From positions 2,418,001 to 2,482,000 of the forward strand of contig NZ_CP086727.1 in the NCBI RefSeq assembly GCF_020906275.1: a stretch of 64,000 bases of DNA, in the 5' to 3' direction. Positions 8,822-16,914 of this stretch are shown here, piece after piece. The DNA comes from Parasphingorhabdus litoris DSM 22379. GTDB taxonomy: Bacteria > Pseudomonadota > Alphaproteobacteria > Sphingomonadales > Sphingomonadaceae. The translations under genes were made by a program, and so were the position numbers. The notes below the pieces were generated by a model. The model saw only the letters and a program-made list of their open reading frames with translations. It ran no database searches and was not told where the DNA came from. Every line of letters starts with the position of its first letter. Position 1 is the stretch's first letter.

Positions 8822-9850
8822 TCAAGGCAGTAACAAGCTTGAATCGCCGTAACTGTAGAACCGATATCCTCCTGCAATCGCATGAGCATAAGCCGCCTGC
8901 ATCGTGTCAAGCCCCATGAGCGCACTCACCAACATGAAAAGCGTGGATTTTGGCAAATGGAAATTTGTCATCAAACCATCAATTGCCCGGAATTTGTAAC
9001 CCGGCGTTATAAAAATATCTGTGTCGCCTTCAAAAGGCTGGATGATGCCGTCCTCACCTGTCGCGCTTTCCAACAATCTCAAGCTTGTCGTACCAACCGC
9101 TATTACCCGGCCGCCATTCTGACGCGCTCTGTTCAACCGGTCTGCAACTTCCGGTTCAATCCGCCCCCATTCGCTGTGCATTTTATGATCGTCAGTCTCA
9201 TCAACCTTTACCGGCAGGAACGTCCCAGCACCGACGTGCAAAGTTAGTGTTTCTTGACCTATTCCAGCCTCGGTCAGCGCCGCGATCAATCTATCTGTAA
9301 AATGCAGTGCTGCCGTTGGCGCAGCCACAGCGCCTTTTTCTCGCGCAAACATGGTCTGATAGTCTTCCACATCGCGCGCATCTATATCGCGCTTGCTCGC
9401 AATATAGGGGGGCAGCGGCATGGTTCCTGCCCTTCCGAGCAGAACCTCTACGGGCTCTGAACCCAAAAAATGAAGCAGGAAGCTGCCATCATCGAATTTC
9501 TCTTCGGCGCGCGCCGAAACGCCATCGCCAAACTCAACAACATCATCAATTTTGAGTCGTTTGGCATTGCGAACAAAAGCCTGCCAACGTCTAAGGTCGA
9601 CACGTTTATGGAGTGTAGCGCCAATCTTCGCTTCTCCTCGTCGGCCTTCCAACTGCGCTGGGATCACTTTGGTATCGTTAAAGACCAATATGTCCTTCGG
9701 TGACAAAAGCTGTGGCAGATCAGTGACCAAATGGTCAGAAAGATGACCGGAACTGGAAGCATTGAGTAACCGTGCGCTGTCTCGTGGAACAGCAGGCCTC
9801 AGCGCGATATTTTCTTGCGGCAGCGCAAAGTCAAAAAGATCAACGCGCAT
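8822..9850 (-). CDS. queA: S-adenosylmethionine:tRNA ribosyltransferase-isomerase
   Basis: A 342-residue enzyme that transfers the ribosyl part of SAM to preQ1-tRNA to make epoxyqueuosine. The family opening [18 protein letters not shown], the [13 protein letters not shown] motif and the closing motif [18 protein letters not shown] are all present. Length is typical. It is followed upstream (same strand, 9-base gap) by the cyclophilin gene, and forms the distal gene of the xseB-ispA-coaD-cyclophilin-queA series. Together with tgt this window supplies two consecutive queuosine steps. Confidence 0.97.
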   Translation of the reverse strand: MRVDLFDFALPQENIALRPAVPRDSARLLNASSSGHLSDHLVTDLPQLLSPKDILVFNDTKVIPAQLEGRRGEAKIGATLHKRVDLRRWQAFVRNAKRLKIDDVVEFGDGVSARAEEKFDDGSFLLHFLGSEPVEVLLGRAGTMPLPPYIASKRDIDARDVEDYQTMFAREKGAVAAPTAALHFTDRLIAALTEAGIGQETLTLHVGAGTFLPVKVDETDDHKMHSEWGRIEPEVADRLNRARQNGGRVIAVGTTSLRLLESATGEDGIIQPFEGDTDIFITPGYKFRAIDGLMTNFHLPKSTLFMLVSALMGLDTMQAAYAHAIAGGYRFYSYGDSSLLLP

Positions 9851-9859
9851 GGACAGAAC

Positions 9860-10513
9860 CTATGGATTGATTGGCGCGTTCAAATCGTCGACAGTAATTT
9901 CTTTTTCCGGGATAGGGGAAAAGGCACCGGCAACTGGCGGTGCTTTACCATCCGCAGCAACGGATGCTTGCAAAATCCGGCTTGGGGTTGCCGGTGGCTC
10001 GCCGCGATTGATCGCATCGACATATTGCATGCCTTCGGTGACTCGGCCGAAAACAGTATATTTCTTGTCGAGCGCAAAGCGTGGATAGAAGACAATGAAA
10101 AATTGACTATTCGCACTATCGTCTCCCTGTGCGCGGGCCATAGAAACCACTCCGCGTAGATGCGGAAAGGCATGAAATTCTGCTTTCAAGTCTGGTAACT
10201 CAGATCCCCCCATACCTGTGCCGGTAGGATCGCCTGTTTGCGCCATGAAACCTTCAATCACCCGATGGAAAATTATCCCATCATAAAAACCCTGCCGTGC
10301 CAGCGTTTTGATCCGATCCACATGGTTGGGCGCCAAATTGGGGAAAAGCTGAATTGTAACCCGGCCGCCGGTGGAGAGGTCGAGATGCAACATATTTTCT
10401 TCTGCTGGAACAGAGGCTGGAGCAGCTTCAGCAGGAGCGGCCTGTTCCTGTGCGATCGCGCCGCTGCTTATCATCGCGATAGCGAAAAAGGACACAATGA
10501 ATTTGCTAACCAT
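9860..10513 (-). CDS. Secreted cyclophilin-type peptidyl-prolyl isomerase
   Basis: A 217-residue protein with an amino-terminal signal peptide (residues 1-21, ending AIAQ) and a Pro/Ala-rich linker, so it probably folds proteins in the periplasm. The cyclophilin core includes FHRVIEGFMAQTGDPTG with the catalytic Arg, then ANSQFFIVF. The core is the small bacterial type. A carboxy-terminal tail beyond about residue 185 is not part of the usual domain. It sits between coaD and queA, an order familiar in sphingomonads. Confidence 0.92.
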   Translation of the reverse strand: MVSKFIVSFFAIAMISSGAIAQEQAAPAEAAPASVPAEENMLHLDLSTGGRVTIQLFPNLAPNHVDRIKTLARQGFYDGIIFHRVIEGFMAQTGDPTGTGMGGSELPDLKAEFHAFPHLRGVVSMARAQGDDSANSQFFIVFYPRFALDKKYTVFGRVTEGMQYVDAINRGEPPATPSRILQASVAADGKAPPVAGAFSPIPEKEITVDDLNAPINP

Positions 10514-10634
10514 ATATAACTACTCACCTGTTCGTTGGTCTTCATCACGCATCATAACAGTCACATGATGTGAATATTGCCGCCTATTGGACGAGATATG
10601 CTTTCGCCGCAATGAACTGCTGATGTAAACTCGA

Positions 10635-11138
10635 TTACTGCTCACCCTTCAAGCCGGTTTCCGAAACACGTGCAACCACCTCTTCGCAGACTGTTGGCGA
10701 TACAAATTTATGAATTTCTCCGCCATAGACCGCGATTTCCTTGACCAATCGAGACGCGATCGGTTGTAATGAAACATCAGCCATAAGAAAAACTGTCTCA
10801 ATCTGGTCATTCAATTGCTGATTCATTCCGGCCATCTGATATTCATATTCGAAATCAGCAACCGCCCGAAGACCGCGAACGATTATACTGGCACCTTGTT
10901 TCTGCGCAAATTTCATGAGCAACGCGTTAAAGGCAACCACCTCCACTGCATCGCCCAAATCCGCAGTTTCACGGCGAACCATTGCAAGCCGTTCTTCTAA
11001 AGAAAACATAGGTGATTTGGAGGGATTGGTCGTCACGCCAATTACCAGTTTATCCACCAGCCGCGTTCCACGCTGGATGATATCCATATGTCCCAGTGTT
11101 ACGGGATCAAATGTTCCTGGATATACCCCAACTCTCAT
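10635..11138 (-). CDS. coaD: Pantetheine-phosphate adenylyltransferase
   Basis: A 167-residue enzyme making dephospho-CoA from 4'-phosphopantetheine and ATP, the penultimate step of coenzyme A synthesis. The start MRVGVYPGTFDPVTLGH carries the nucleotidyltransferase TxGH motif, and ASIIVRGLRAVADFEYE and SRLVKEIAVYGG are present. ATG 11138 is chosen because the family begins here and a GGGGAG ribosome binding site lies about ten bases upstream. It belongs to the ispA-xseB group. panB, an earlier step in CoA supply, is 19 kb away. Confidence 0.96.
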   Translation of the reverse strand: MRVGVYPGTFDPVTLGHMDIIQRGTRLVDKLVIGVTTNPSKSPMFSLEERLAMVRRETADLGDAVEVVAFNALLMKFAQKQGASIIVRGLRAVADFEYEYQMAGMNQQLNDQIETVFLMADVSLQPIASRLVKEIAVYGGEIHKFVSPTVCEEVVARVSETGLKGEQ

Positions 11139-11173
11139 AACAGCTCTCCCCAATGGCCCAATTTCAGACGGTA

Positions 11174-12076
11174 TCAACGGTCTCGCTGGACAGTAAATTC
11201 AGCAATGGTGCGAAGCAAATCAGCCTCCTCCCCATAGCCATTTAGATGTGACTTTGCTTGATCAACCAGCATTTGCGCCTGTTCCTTGGCACGTTCCAGT
11301 CCCATCAGACTCAAAAAAGTCTGTTTGCCGGCTTCCTCATCCTTATGCAGCGCTTTTCCGGCAAGCGCTTCGTCGCCTTCAACGTCAAGAATGTCATCGG
11401 CAATTTGAAATGCGAGCCCCAGACTATGGGCATAACCCCGCAGGCCAGTACGACCTTCGACGGGAAGACGTCCAAGGATCGCTCCAATTTCAACACAGGC
11501 ACTGATAAGCGCACCGGTTTTCAATTGTTGCAATCGCGTAACGGTTTGCAGATCAAATGTGGTGCTCTCGGCGACAAGATCCATCATCTGGCCGCCTGCC
11601 ATTCCCGATGGACCAGCAGCCTTTGCTAAGCAGGCCACCATCTCGGCCCGGACAAATGGATCGCTATGAGTATTTTCATCCGCCAGCAATTCAAATGCCA
11701 GCGCATGCAGCGCGTCACCTGCCAGAACAGCCTGCGCCTCACCAAAAGCCTTGTGCGCCGTCGGCTTGCCGCGCCGCATATCATCATCATCCATGCAAGG
11801 CAGATCATCATGAATCAGTGAATAGACGTGCAAGGCTTCCAACGCTGTGGCCGCACGCAACGCACAGTTTTCATCAACATTGAAAAGATGGGATGTCGCC
11901 ATGACCAGCAAAGGCCGAAGCCTTTTGCCGCCACCAATTGCAGCATGACGCATGGTTTCAAAAAGCTGCGCCCTGGCATCATCAGGTACTGCAAGCATCA
12001 GATCAAATTGCTTGTCCACCGCATCGGCAACGCGGCGCATTTCCTGCTGCAGGTCCATATTATTATTGGCGGGCAC
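11174..12076 (-). CDS. ispA: Polyprenyl synthetase (farnesyl diphosphate synthase)
   Basis: A 300-residue prenyltransferase condensing isopentenyl diphosphate with allylic substrates, normally giving farnesyl diphosphate. The first Asp-rich motif is DDLPCMDDDD and the second is DDILDVEGD, both intact; the residues before the first motif (ALEALHVYSLIH) set the chain length. The GTG at 12076 follows the xseB stop by two bases, but ATG 12058 is an equally good start and no ribosome binding site distinguishes them. xseB-ispA adjacency is common in bacteria, often with dxs. Confidence 0.93.
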   Translation of the reverse strand: MPANNNMDLQQEMRRVADAVDKQFDLMLAVPDDARAQLFETMRHAAIGGGKRLRPLLVMATSHLFNVDENCALRAATALEALHVYSLIHDDLPCMDDDDMRRGKPTAHKAFGEAQAVLAGDALHALAFELLADENTHSDPFVRAEMVACLAKAAGPSGMAGGQMMDLVAESTTFDLQTVTRLQQLKTGALISACVEIGAILGRLPVEGRTGLRGYAHSLGLAFQIADDILDVEGDEALAGKALHKDEEAGKQTFLSLMGLERAKEQAQMLVDQAKSHLNGYGEEADLLRTIAEFTVQRDR

Positions 12077-12078
12077 AG

Positions 12079-12339
12079 TTAATCCGCGTCAAAGGCAGTA
12101 ACGCCTTGCGCTTTGCCATCGCGGTCAAGCGTGATTTTCTCAATCTTGGCCTGCGCGTCTTCTAGACGTTTCTGACACAAACCGCGGAGTTTCTCGCCTT
12201 GTTCATAGAGCGCAATTGATTGATCCAGCGGTACATCCCCGCTTTCCAGCTTTCTGACAATATCTTCCAGACGCCGAAGCGCATCTTCAAAATTCAACTG
12301 GGCAATGTCATCTGACATATCTTGGGCGGTTTCACTCAT
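12079..12339 (-). CDS. xseB: Exodeoxyribonuclease VII small subunit
   Basis: An 86-residue, largely helical subunit that joins XseA to form the single-strand exonuclease VII. The family signature is clear: FEDALRRLEDIVRKLESGD followed by LDQSIALYEQGEKL. ATG 12339 is preferred because GGA lies about eight bases upstream; a longer frame with non-ATG starts exists but the extra residues do not look like the family. It is the first gene of the xseB-ispA-coaD-cyclophilin-queA run. Confidence 0.93.
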   Translation of the reverse strand: MSETAQDMSDDIAQLNFEDALRRLEDIVRKLESGDVPLDQSIALYEQGEKLRGLCQKRLEDAQAKIEKITLDRDGKAQGVTAFDAD

Positions 12340-12474
12340 GACCATTCCAATGACGCTGCTTTGAGTTCCGGTCAAGACCTCGAAAGCGCAAATTAGTCAG
12401 TTTCGATATTCGCGCTGCTTTCTGGCAATTTGCTGACATGAGGTTTAGGATCACCCGCATAAGGGGAGGACAAC

Positions 12475-13134
12475 ATGTTCATTGGGCACTACGCACCGGC
12501 AATGATCGCAGCGACGCACCCGAAGGCACCCGGCCTCGGTACGTTATTTGTTGCTGCTCAGCTTGTCGATTTCGGGTTCTTCGGATTGGCCATTTTTGGA
12601 ATTGAAAATTTCCGCATCACGCCGGGTATGACCGCAATGAACCCGCTGGACCTCTATGATATGCCTTACACACATAGCTTATTAGGCAGCAGTGTCTGGG
12701 CTTTAGGCTTTGCGTTGCTCATCTGGCTGATTACCCGCAACAAAACTGGCGCGATTATAGGCGGGATTGTTGTCTTGTCCCACTGGCTGCTTGATCTGCT
12801 GGTCCATATACCAGATCTGACGCTTGCAGGATCGCCGCCCAATCTAGGCTTCGGGCTTTGGGACTATCCCGCCATTGCCATGCCGCTTGAGCTGCTGATT
12901 ACTTTTGGGGCGCTCGCATTTTATATCTTCCGGACTCGATCCAAAGCACCGCGTTCCAAACTGGCCTTAGTGCTTCTGGTCATATTGCTACTCGTTTTTC
13001 AGGCGTTTAACTGGTTCGCGCCGGAACCCGACGTCGCCGACCTTGCGATGATGATAACGGCGTTGGTTGCTTTTGCCGTCGCATCTTTCGCCGCGGCATT
13101 TGTAAGCAGTACACGGACATTGAAACACGCATAG
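12475..13134 (+). CDS. Multi-pass membrane protein of unknown function (YdjM-like pattern)
   Basis: A 219-residue protein with about six hydrophobic segments. It carries spaced His and Asp residues (GHYAPAM near the start, MPYTHSLLGS, and SHWLLDLLVHIPD) in the order seen in the YdjM/DUF457 group of predicted membrane-bound metal-dependent hydrolases. That resemblance is by eye and is only a suggestion. GGGGAGG ends about six bases before ATG 12475, a strong ribosome binding site. The next gene, DUF2177, follows after 28 bases and is likely cotranscribed. Confidence 0.7.
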   Translation: MFIGHYAPAMIAATHPKAPGLGTLFVAAQLVDFGFFGLAIFGIENFRITPGMTAMNPLDLYDMPYTHSLLGSSVWALGFALLIWLITRNKTGAIIGGIVVLSHWLLDLLVHIPDLTLAGSPPNLGFGLWDYPAIAMPLELLITFGALAFYIFRTRSKAPRSKLALVLLVILLLVFQAFNWFAPEPDVADLAMMITALVAFAVASFAAAFVSSTRTLKHA

Positions 13135-13162
13135 GGAACACCGCTCACAAACAGGAACGACC

Positions 13163-13570
13163 ATGACCCAATTTGTTATCGCCTATATTATCGCCGCCAT
13201 TATTTTCGGCATTCTTGATTTTCTATGGCTCAGCAATATGGCGAACAGTTTATATCGCCCCGTGATCGGCGAAATCATGGCGGATGAGTTTCGCAAAGCA
13301 CCGGCGCTCGCGTTCTATTTGATCTATTTGTTCGGAATTATCTGGTTTGGTGTCAAACCGGCGCTTGCAAATGGCCAATGGACTACGGCACTTTTGAACG
13401 GCGCGTTGTTCGGTGGCATCGCTTATGCAACCTATGATTTAACCAGTCAGGCAGTGCTTAAGGTCTGGTCTACAAAAATCACGCTTTACGATATTGCCTG
13501 GGGCACCTTCGCAACGGGAGCAACGGCTGCGCTGACGGCTTATCTCGTCCTCAAGTTCGTCAAAGCTTGA
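13163..13570 (+). CDS. DUF2177 family membrane protein
   Basis: A 135-residue protein with four predicted membrane spans. The opening IIFGILDFLWLSNMANSLYRP and the later ATYDLTSQAVLKVW segment are characteristic of DUF2177. Function is unknown. CAGGAACG upstream of ATG 13163 is an acceptable ribosome binding site. It ends ten bases before the convergent DUF983 gene. Confidence 0.85.
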   Translation: MTQFVIAYIIAAIIFGILDFLWLSNMANSLYRPVIGEIMADEFRKAPALAFYLIYLFGIIWFGVKPALANGQWTTALLNGALFGGIAYATYDLTSQAVLKVWSTKITLYDIAWGTFATGATAALTAYLVLKFVKA

Positions 13571-13579
13571 AACCGAATA

Positions 13580-13951
13580 TTATTTGTCAGTCGTTCCCTC
13601 GCCAGAATCATAATTAATCTGCAAATTCAGCAATATAGCTTTGACCGGCGGCAAAAGAACCAGACAGACAAGCGAACTGACTAAAACACCTGCGAAAAAC
13701 GCAAGTATCTTTGCCAGGATCGTTTCAACGGACTGAACAAGCACCAGGATTATCGGCGCGAAAACAATCATCGTAAAAAAACCTACAAAGAAAGCCGGCC
13801 CATCTGCTGTATCGGCAACCGTCAAATCCTGATCGCAGTTCGGGCAGTTATCATGAAATTTCAGATAGCCTCTGAATAGCTTGCCCTGTCCGCAATGCCC
13901 GCATTTCAGCTTCATGCCAGACTTAACTAAAGCAATCACTTCGTCGTCCAT
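13580..13951 (-). CDS. DUF983 family protein
   Basis: A 123-residue protein with an amino-terminal zinc-ribbon-like motif (CGHCGQGKLF and, after 14 residues, CPNCDQDL) followed by two hydrophobic segments, the arrangement that defines DUF983. In many alphaproteobacteria DUF983 genes lie near cytochrome c oxidase assembly genes, but here there is no such neighbour. Function is unknown; the four Cys may bind zinc. Confidence 0.87.
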   Translation of the reverse strand: MDDEVIALVKSGMKLKCGHCGQGKLFRGYLKFHDNCPNCDQDLTVADTADGPAFFVGFFTMIVFAPIILVLVQSVETILAKILAFFAGVLVSSLVCLVLLPPVKAILLNLQINYDSGEGTTDK

Positions 13952-14027
13952 GCTCTGTCCTTATTCATATGCAGACAATCAATTGGCGTGATCCAAATCA
14001 TTTCATTCGGATGGTCAGCGGTAAATT

Positions 14028-14059
14028 GGCTCGGCCGCGTGGGGGCGTAGGGCCGAGCC
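14028..14059. repeat. Inverted repeat in the DUF983-LysR intergenic region
   Basis: The 298-base gap between the divergent DUF983 and LysR genes holds a perfect nine-base inverted repeat, GGCTCGGCC at 14028-14036 and GGCCGAGCC at 14051-14059, with a G-rich 14-base loop and no T run on either side. The rest of the gap becomes AT-rich toward the LysR start, with TTGACA at about 14213 as a possible -35 box. I see no small gene in it. Confidence 0.4.
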
Positions 14060-14249
14060 GTTCACCGCAACCAAGAGGTCACCGCGAAGATCATAACAAT
14101 TATTTGCTACAATTTGCGCCAATCACTCTCACAAAAGTGATCTGGCGCACGTTAACGCGTGTCACATAGGGGCTTTTTTTAACTGAATAAATGGACTTTA
14201 TGGAATATAATTATTGACATAATTTCATTAATCAGAAGAACCTTTGATC

Positions 14250-15152
14250 ATGCATCCGATAAGTGAAATGTCCGTTTTTACGGAGGTCGTGCAATCAGGT
14301 AGCTTCGTCGAAGCTGGCCGTCGACTAGGACTGACGTCTTCTGGCGTCAGCAAGAAAATTAGCCGGTTTGAAGACCGGTTAGGTGTCAGACTGTTCAATC
14401 GAACCACCCGCAGCCTATCACTCACTGAAGCCGGTACGGCCTTGTTCGAGCGATGTGAAGATATACTGGCGGCCATCGAAGATGCCGAAGGCACGGCGAA
14501 AGACTTAAGCTCGGTTCCGAAAGGCATGTTGCGTATCGCAGCCTCAGATGCGCTTTCTCTGCAAGTTCTTGTGCCGTTTCTGGATGGATTTTCGAAAGAT
14601 TATCCGGACGTATCGGTATTGCTGCTACAAGGCGATGGCGGGATTAATCTTCTGAATGAGCGGGTCGATGTTGCCTTGCTATTTGAACGCCCGGCCGAGA
14701 CATCGTTTATCGCGCGCAAGCTTATCGATGACCCTTGGGTAATTTGCGCTTCACCCGAATATCTCGAACGGTATGGCACGCCCACCACATCATCAGACCT
14801 TCTTGACCACCATTGTCTGACAATCCATGCGAAAGGCCAAACGAGTGATCAATGGACATTTGATGATGGCAACGAAGTACAGTCCGTTCGCGTCAACAGC
14901 ACATTCTCTGGTATTGGGCTCACCGTGAAAGCAGCAGCCCTGCAAAATATGGGCATCGCCCGTCTTGCACATTTTCTGGTTTCTTCTGAAATCGCGACTG
15001 GCAGACTAAAGCCTGTCCTCGCCGACCAGATCAAGGTTGATGATCGAGCGATTTATGCCGTGTATCCCAACCGGCAACATCTGCCTTTCAAAACACGTGT
15101 CTTTGTCGATGCCTTGAGCCAGTATATTAACGAGAATATGATTGCGCCTTAG
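14250..15152 (+). CDS. LysR family transcriptional regulator
   Basis: A 300-residue regulator. Residues 1-60 form the winged helix-turn-helix (FVEAGRRLGLTSSGVSKKISRFEDRLGVRLF), followed by the linker helix and a type 2 periplasmic-binding-like effector domain. It resembles the CrgA-like subgroup, whose members often regulate a neighbouring divergent oxidoreductase. Here the divergent gene is DUF983, so the target is unclear. I start at ATG 14250 rather than the TTG two codons earlier. Confidence 0.92.
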   Translation: MHPISEMSVFTEVVQSGSFVEAGRRLGLTSSGVSKKISRFEDRLGVRLFNRTTRSLSLTEAGTALFERCEDILAAIEDAEGTAKDLSSVPKGMLRIAASDALSLQVLVPFLDGFSKDYPDVSVLLLQGDGGINLLNERVDVALLFERPAETSFIARKLIDDPWVICASPEYLERYGTPTTSSDLLDHHCLTIHAKGQTSDQWTFDDGNEVQSVRVNSTFSGIGLTVKAAALQNMGIARLAHFLVSSEIATGRLKPVLADQIKVDDRAIYAVYPNRQHLPFKTRVFVDALSQYINENMIAP

Positions 15153-15158
15153 CAACAA

Positions 15159-15335
15159 TCAAGATTTTTTATCTCCAAGACTGTCCATCCTTGCTGGCAG
15201 CAACGACAATATTTCACGCTGCCGGTCCGGGGTAGCAGATGCCCACTCCCCGATTTCCGATAGAGTGCGTCCGCAGCCAACACAAAGGCCGCTCGGCGCA
15301 TCTATTGCGCAGATTTTTTTGCAAGGCGATTCCAT
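15159..15335 (-). CDS. DUF1289 family small protein
   Basis: A 58-residue protein: ATG 15335 is preceded in frame by a TAA, so no longer start exists, and the reading frame ends at 15159. The sequence has the DUF1289 pattern of four cysteines, [10 protein letters not shown] near the start and LCVGCGRTL later, followed by the conserved [14 protein letters not shown] helix. Members are thought to be small metal-binding proteins of unknown role. It is convergent with the LysR gene, six bases from its stop. Confidence 0.85.
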   Translation of the reverse strand: MESPCKKICAIDAPSGLCVGCGRTLSEIGEWASATPDRQREILSLLPARMDSLGDKKS

Positions 15336-15421
15336 GAAGAAATCATCAGCAGGTTCGCGTTAATCTGACAAGATGGTTTTCGACTAGCCCCCATCAAACT
15401 AGCCCCCATCAAGACGCTGCC

Positions 15422-16021
15422 TCACATGGCCAATTGTTCGTCCATCTGCCCCAAGCGCTCTTTGCCAAAATACATCTCACCATCGATATACATGGTTGGA
15501 ATACCGAAGGCACCGCGCTCGACGGCACTTTCGACATTGTCCATCAATTGCTGTTTGACGGCCGGATCCTGGGTTTTTGCAAATAGTTCCTCTGCATCAA
15601 AACCACCATCCGCCAGAATTTTGCCGAGTAGTTCCGTATCCGTCACGTCACGCTGCTCTTCCCAAATTGCCGGCAACAAGGTTTCAATAAATGTTGCCCG
15701 CTTTTCCGGTTCGAGCGCGACCAGCATGCGCTGCAGCGTGATCGTATTGAATGGGAAATGCGGATTCATCTGAAATTTGGTCATACCGTGTTTGGCGATG
15801 AAGCGATTCATCTCCAACATCGCGTAAGCGTTCTTCCCCTTTATTTCCGCGTCGCGAATGAAAGGCGGAGCATTGCCGGTAAGCTTGTGCATTCCGCCAA
15901 GAAACGCCGGCAGCACCTCAATTATTGCACCATGTTTTTCGGCCAGCGCCTTTAGTGGCTGCCAAATCAAATAAGCATTGGGGCTTACAAAATCGAAGAC
16001 AAGTTCAATCGTCTTGGTCAT
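15422..16021 (-). CDS. DsbA-like 2-hydroxychromene-2-carboxylate isomerase family protein
   Basis: A 199-residue protein of the DsbA/kappa-class glutathione transferase fold. The segment FDFVSPNAYLIWQPL near residue 8 has Ser in place of a CxxC motif, as in the glutathione-dependent HCCA isomerases of aromatic degradation, and GIPTMYIDGEMYFGKERL holds the cis-Pro of the thioredoxin fold. AGAGGA upstream of ATG 16021 supports this start. It lies 42 bases downstream of an SDR gene on the same strand. No naphthalene genes are nearby, so the actual substrate is unknown. Confidence 0.87.
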   Translation of the reverse strand: MTKTIELVFDFVSPNAYLIWQPLKALAEKHGAIIEVLPAFLGGMHKLTGNAPPFIRDAEIKGKNAYAMLEMNRFIAKHGMTKFQMNPHFPFNTITLQRMLVALEPEKRATFIETLLPAIWEEQRDVTDTELLGKILADGGFDAEELFAKTQDPAVKQQLMDNVESAVERGAFGIPTMYIDGEMYFGKERLGQMDEQLAM

Positions 16022-16063
16022 CAAAAATTCCTCTTTCTCATATCCTGTGCGCAAACGGGCTCA

Positions 16064-16786
16064 TCACCATTTTTCGGCCCATGGCCGCACGTCCATTTCA
16101 AATGTCCAGGCACTGCGCGGCTGTTCGTGAAGCATCACATAATTTTGAGCCAAATCGTCAGGGTTCACAACGCCGTCATTGGCTTTGCGCTCTTCATAAT
16201 CCGGCAGCATGCCCTTGATCCATTCGGTATCAACCGCTGCATCAATCACGACATGAGCGACATGAATATTTTGCGGTCCCATCTCACGAGCAAGACTCTG
16301 CACCATATTTCGCAGTGCGCCTTTCGCGCTGGCAAAGGCTCCAAAACCCGCCGCACCACGCATACTGGCGGTCGCGCCGGTAAAGATGATCGAACCATGG
16401 CCGCGTTTGGTCATGACACGTGCCGCTTCACGTCCTGCAAGGAAACCGGCGAAGGTTGCCATTTCCCAGATTTTCATGAATTTCTTCGCGCTGGTATCCA
16501 GGATCGTCATTGGCACATTGGCGCCAATGTTAAACACCACGCAATCGAGCGGCCCGATATTGGTTTCGATATCAGCAAACAAAGCCTCAACCTCGTCTTC
16601 CTTGCGCGCATCGCAGGAAAAGCCATAGGCTTGCTTTCCGGCGCCGCGAAGTTCCTCGACAAGCGGATCAAGCTTTTCGCCGCCGCGCCGTGCGCCGCAG
16701 ACAACATAGTCCTTGTTGGCAAAGGCTCGCATAATGGCGCTGCCAATGGCATCCCCTGCCCCAATGATCAAAACCACTTTTCCCAT
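16064..16786 (-). CDS. Atypical short-chain dehydrogenase/reductase lacking catalytic Ser and Tyr
   Basis: A 240-residue Rossmann-fold protein. The nucleotide-binding motif is GAGDAIG (residues 9-15), with ARR at 32-34 suggesting NADP. The segment that normally carries Ser-x12-Tyr-x3-Lys reads FTGATASMRGA then GAFASAKGAL: the Tyr position is Phe151, the Ser position is Ala138, and only Lys155 remains. Some SDR subgroups lack the active-site Tyr, so it may be a lyase, hydratase or non-catalytic member. It is paired with the HCCA-isomerase-like gene downstream. Confidence 0.88.
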   Translation of the reverse strand: MGKVVLIIGAGDAIGSAIMRAFANKDYVVCGARRGGEKLDPLVEELRGAGKQAYGFSCDARKEDEVEALFADIETNIGPLDCVVFNIGANVPMTILDTSAKKFMKIWEMATFAGFLAGREAARVMTKRGHGSIIFTGATASMRGAAGFGAFASAKGALRNMVQSLAREMGPQNIHVAHVVIDAAVDTEWIKGMLPDYEERKANDGVVNPDDLAQNYVMLHEQPRSAWTFEMDVRPWAEKW

Positions 16787-16914
16787 AACTTACTCCAGCC
16801 AACGCCTAATTTCAGTTTCATTATGAAACCATGTTCACGCATTAAATGCAATGGGCTCTGCAAAACTGATAATTCACACTAGGCGGAATCGGGACGGCTC
16901 GTTAAAGGGTCATC

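Noticed and set aside
15142..15363. Plus-strand open frame of 73 codons after the LysR gene
   Set aside because: Antisense to the DUF1289 gene, which has a recognisable cysteine pattern.
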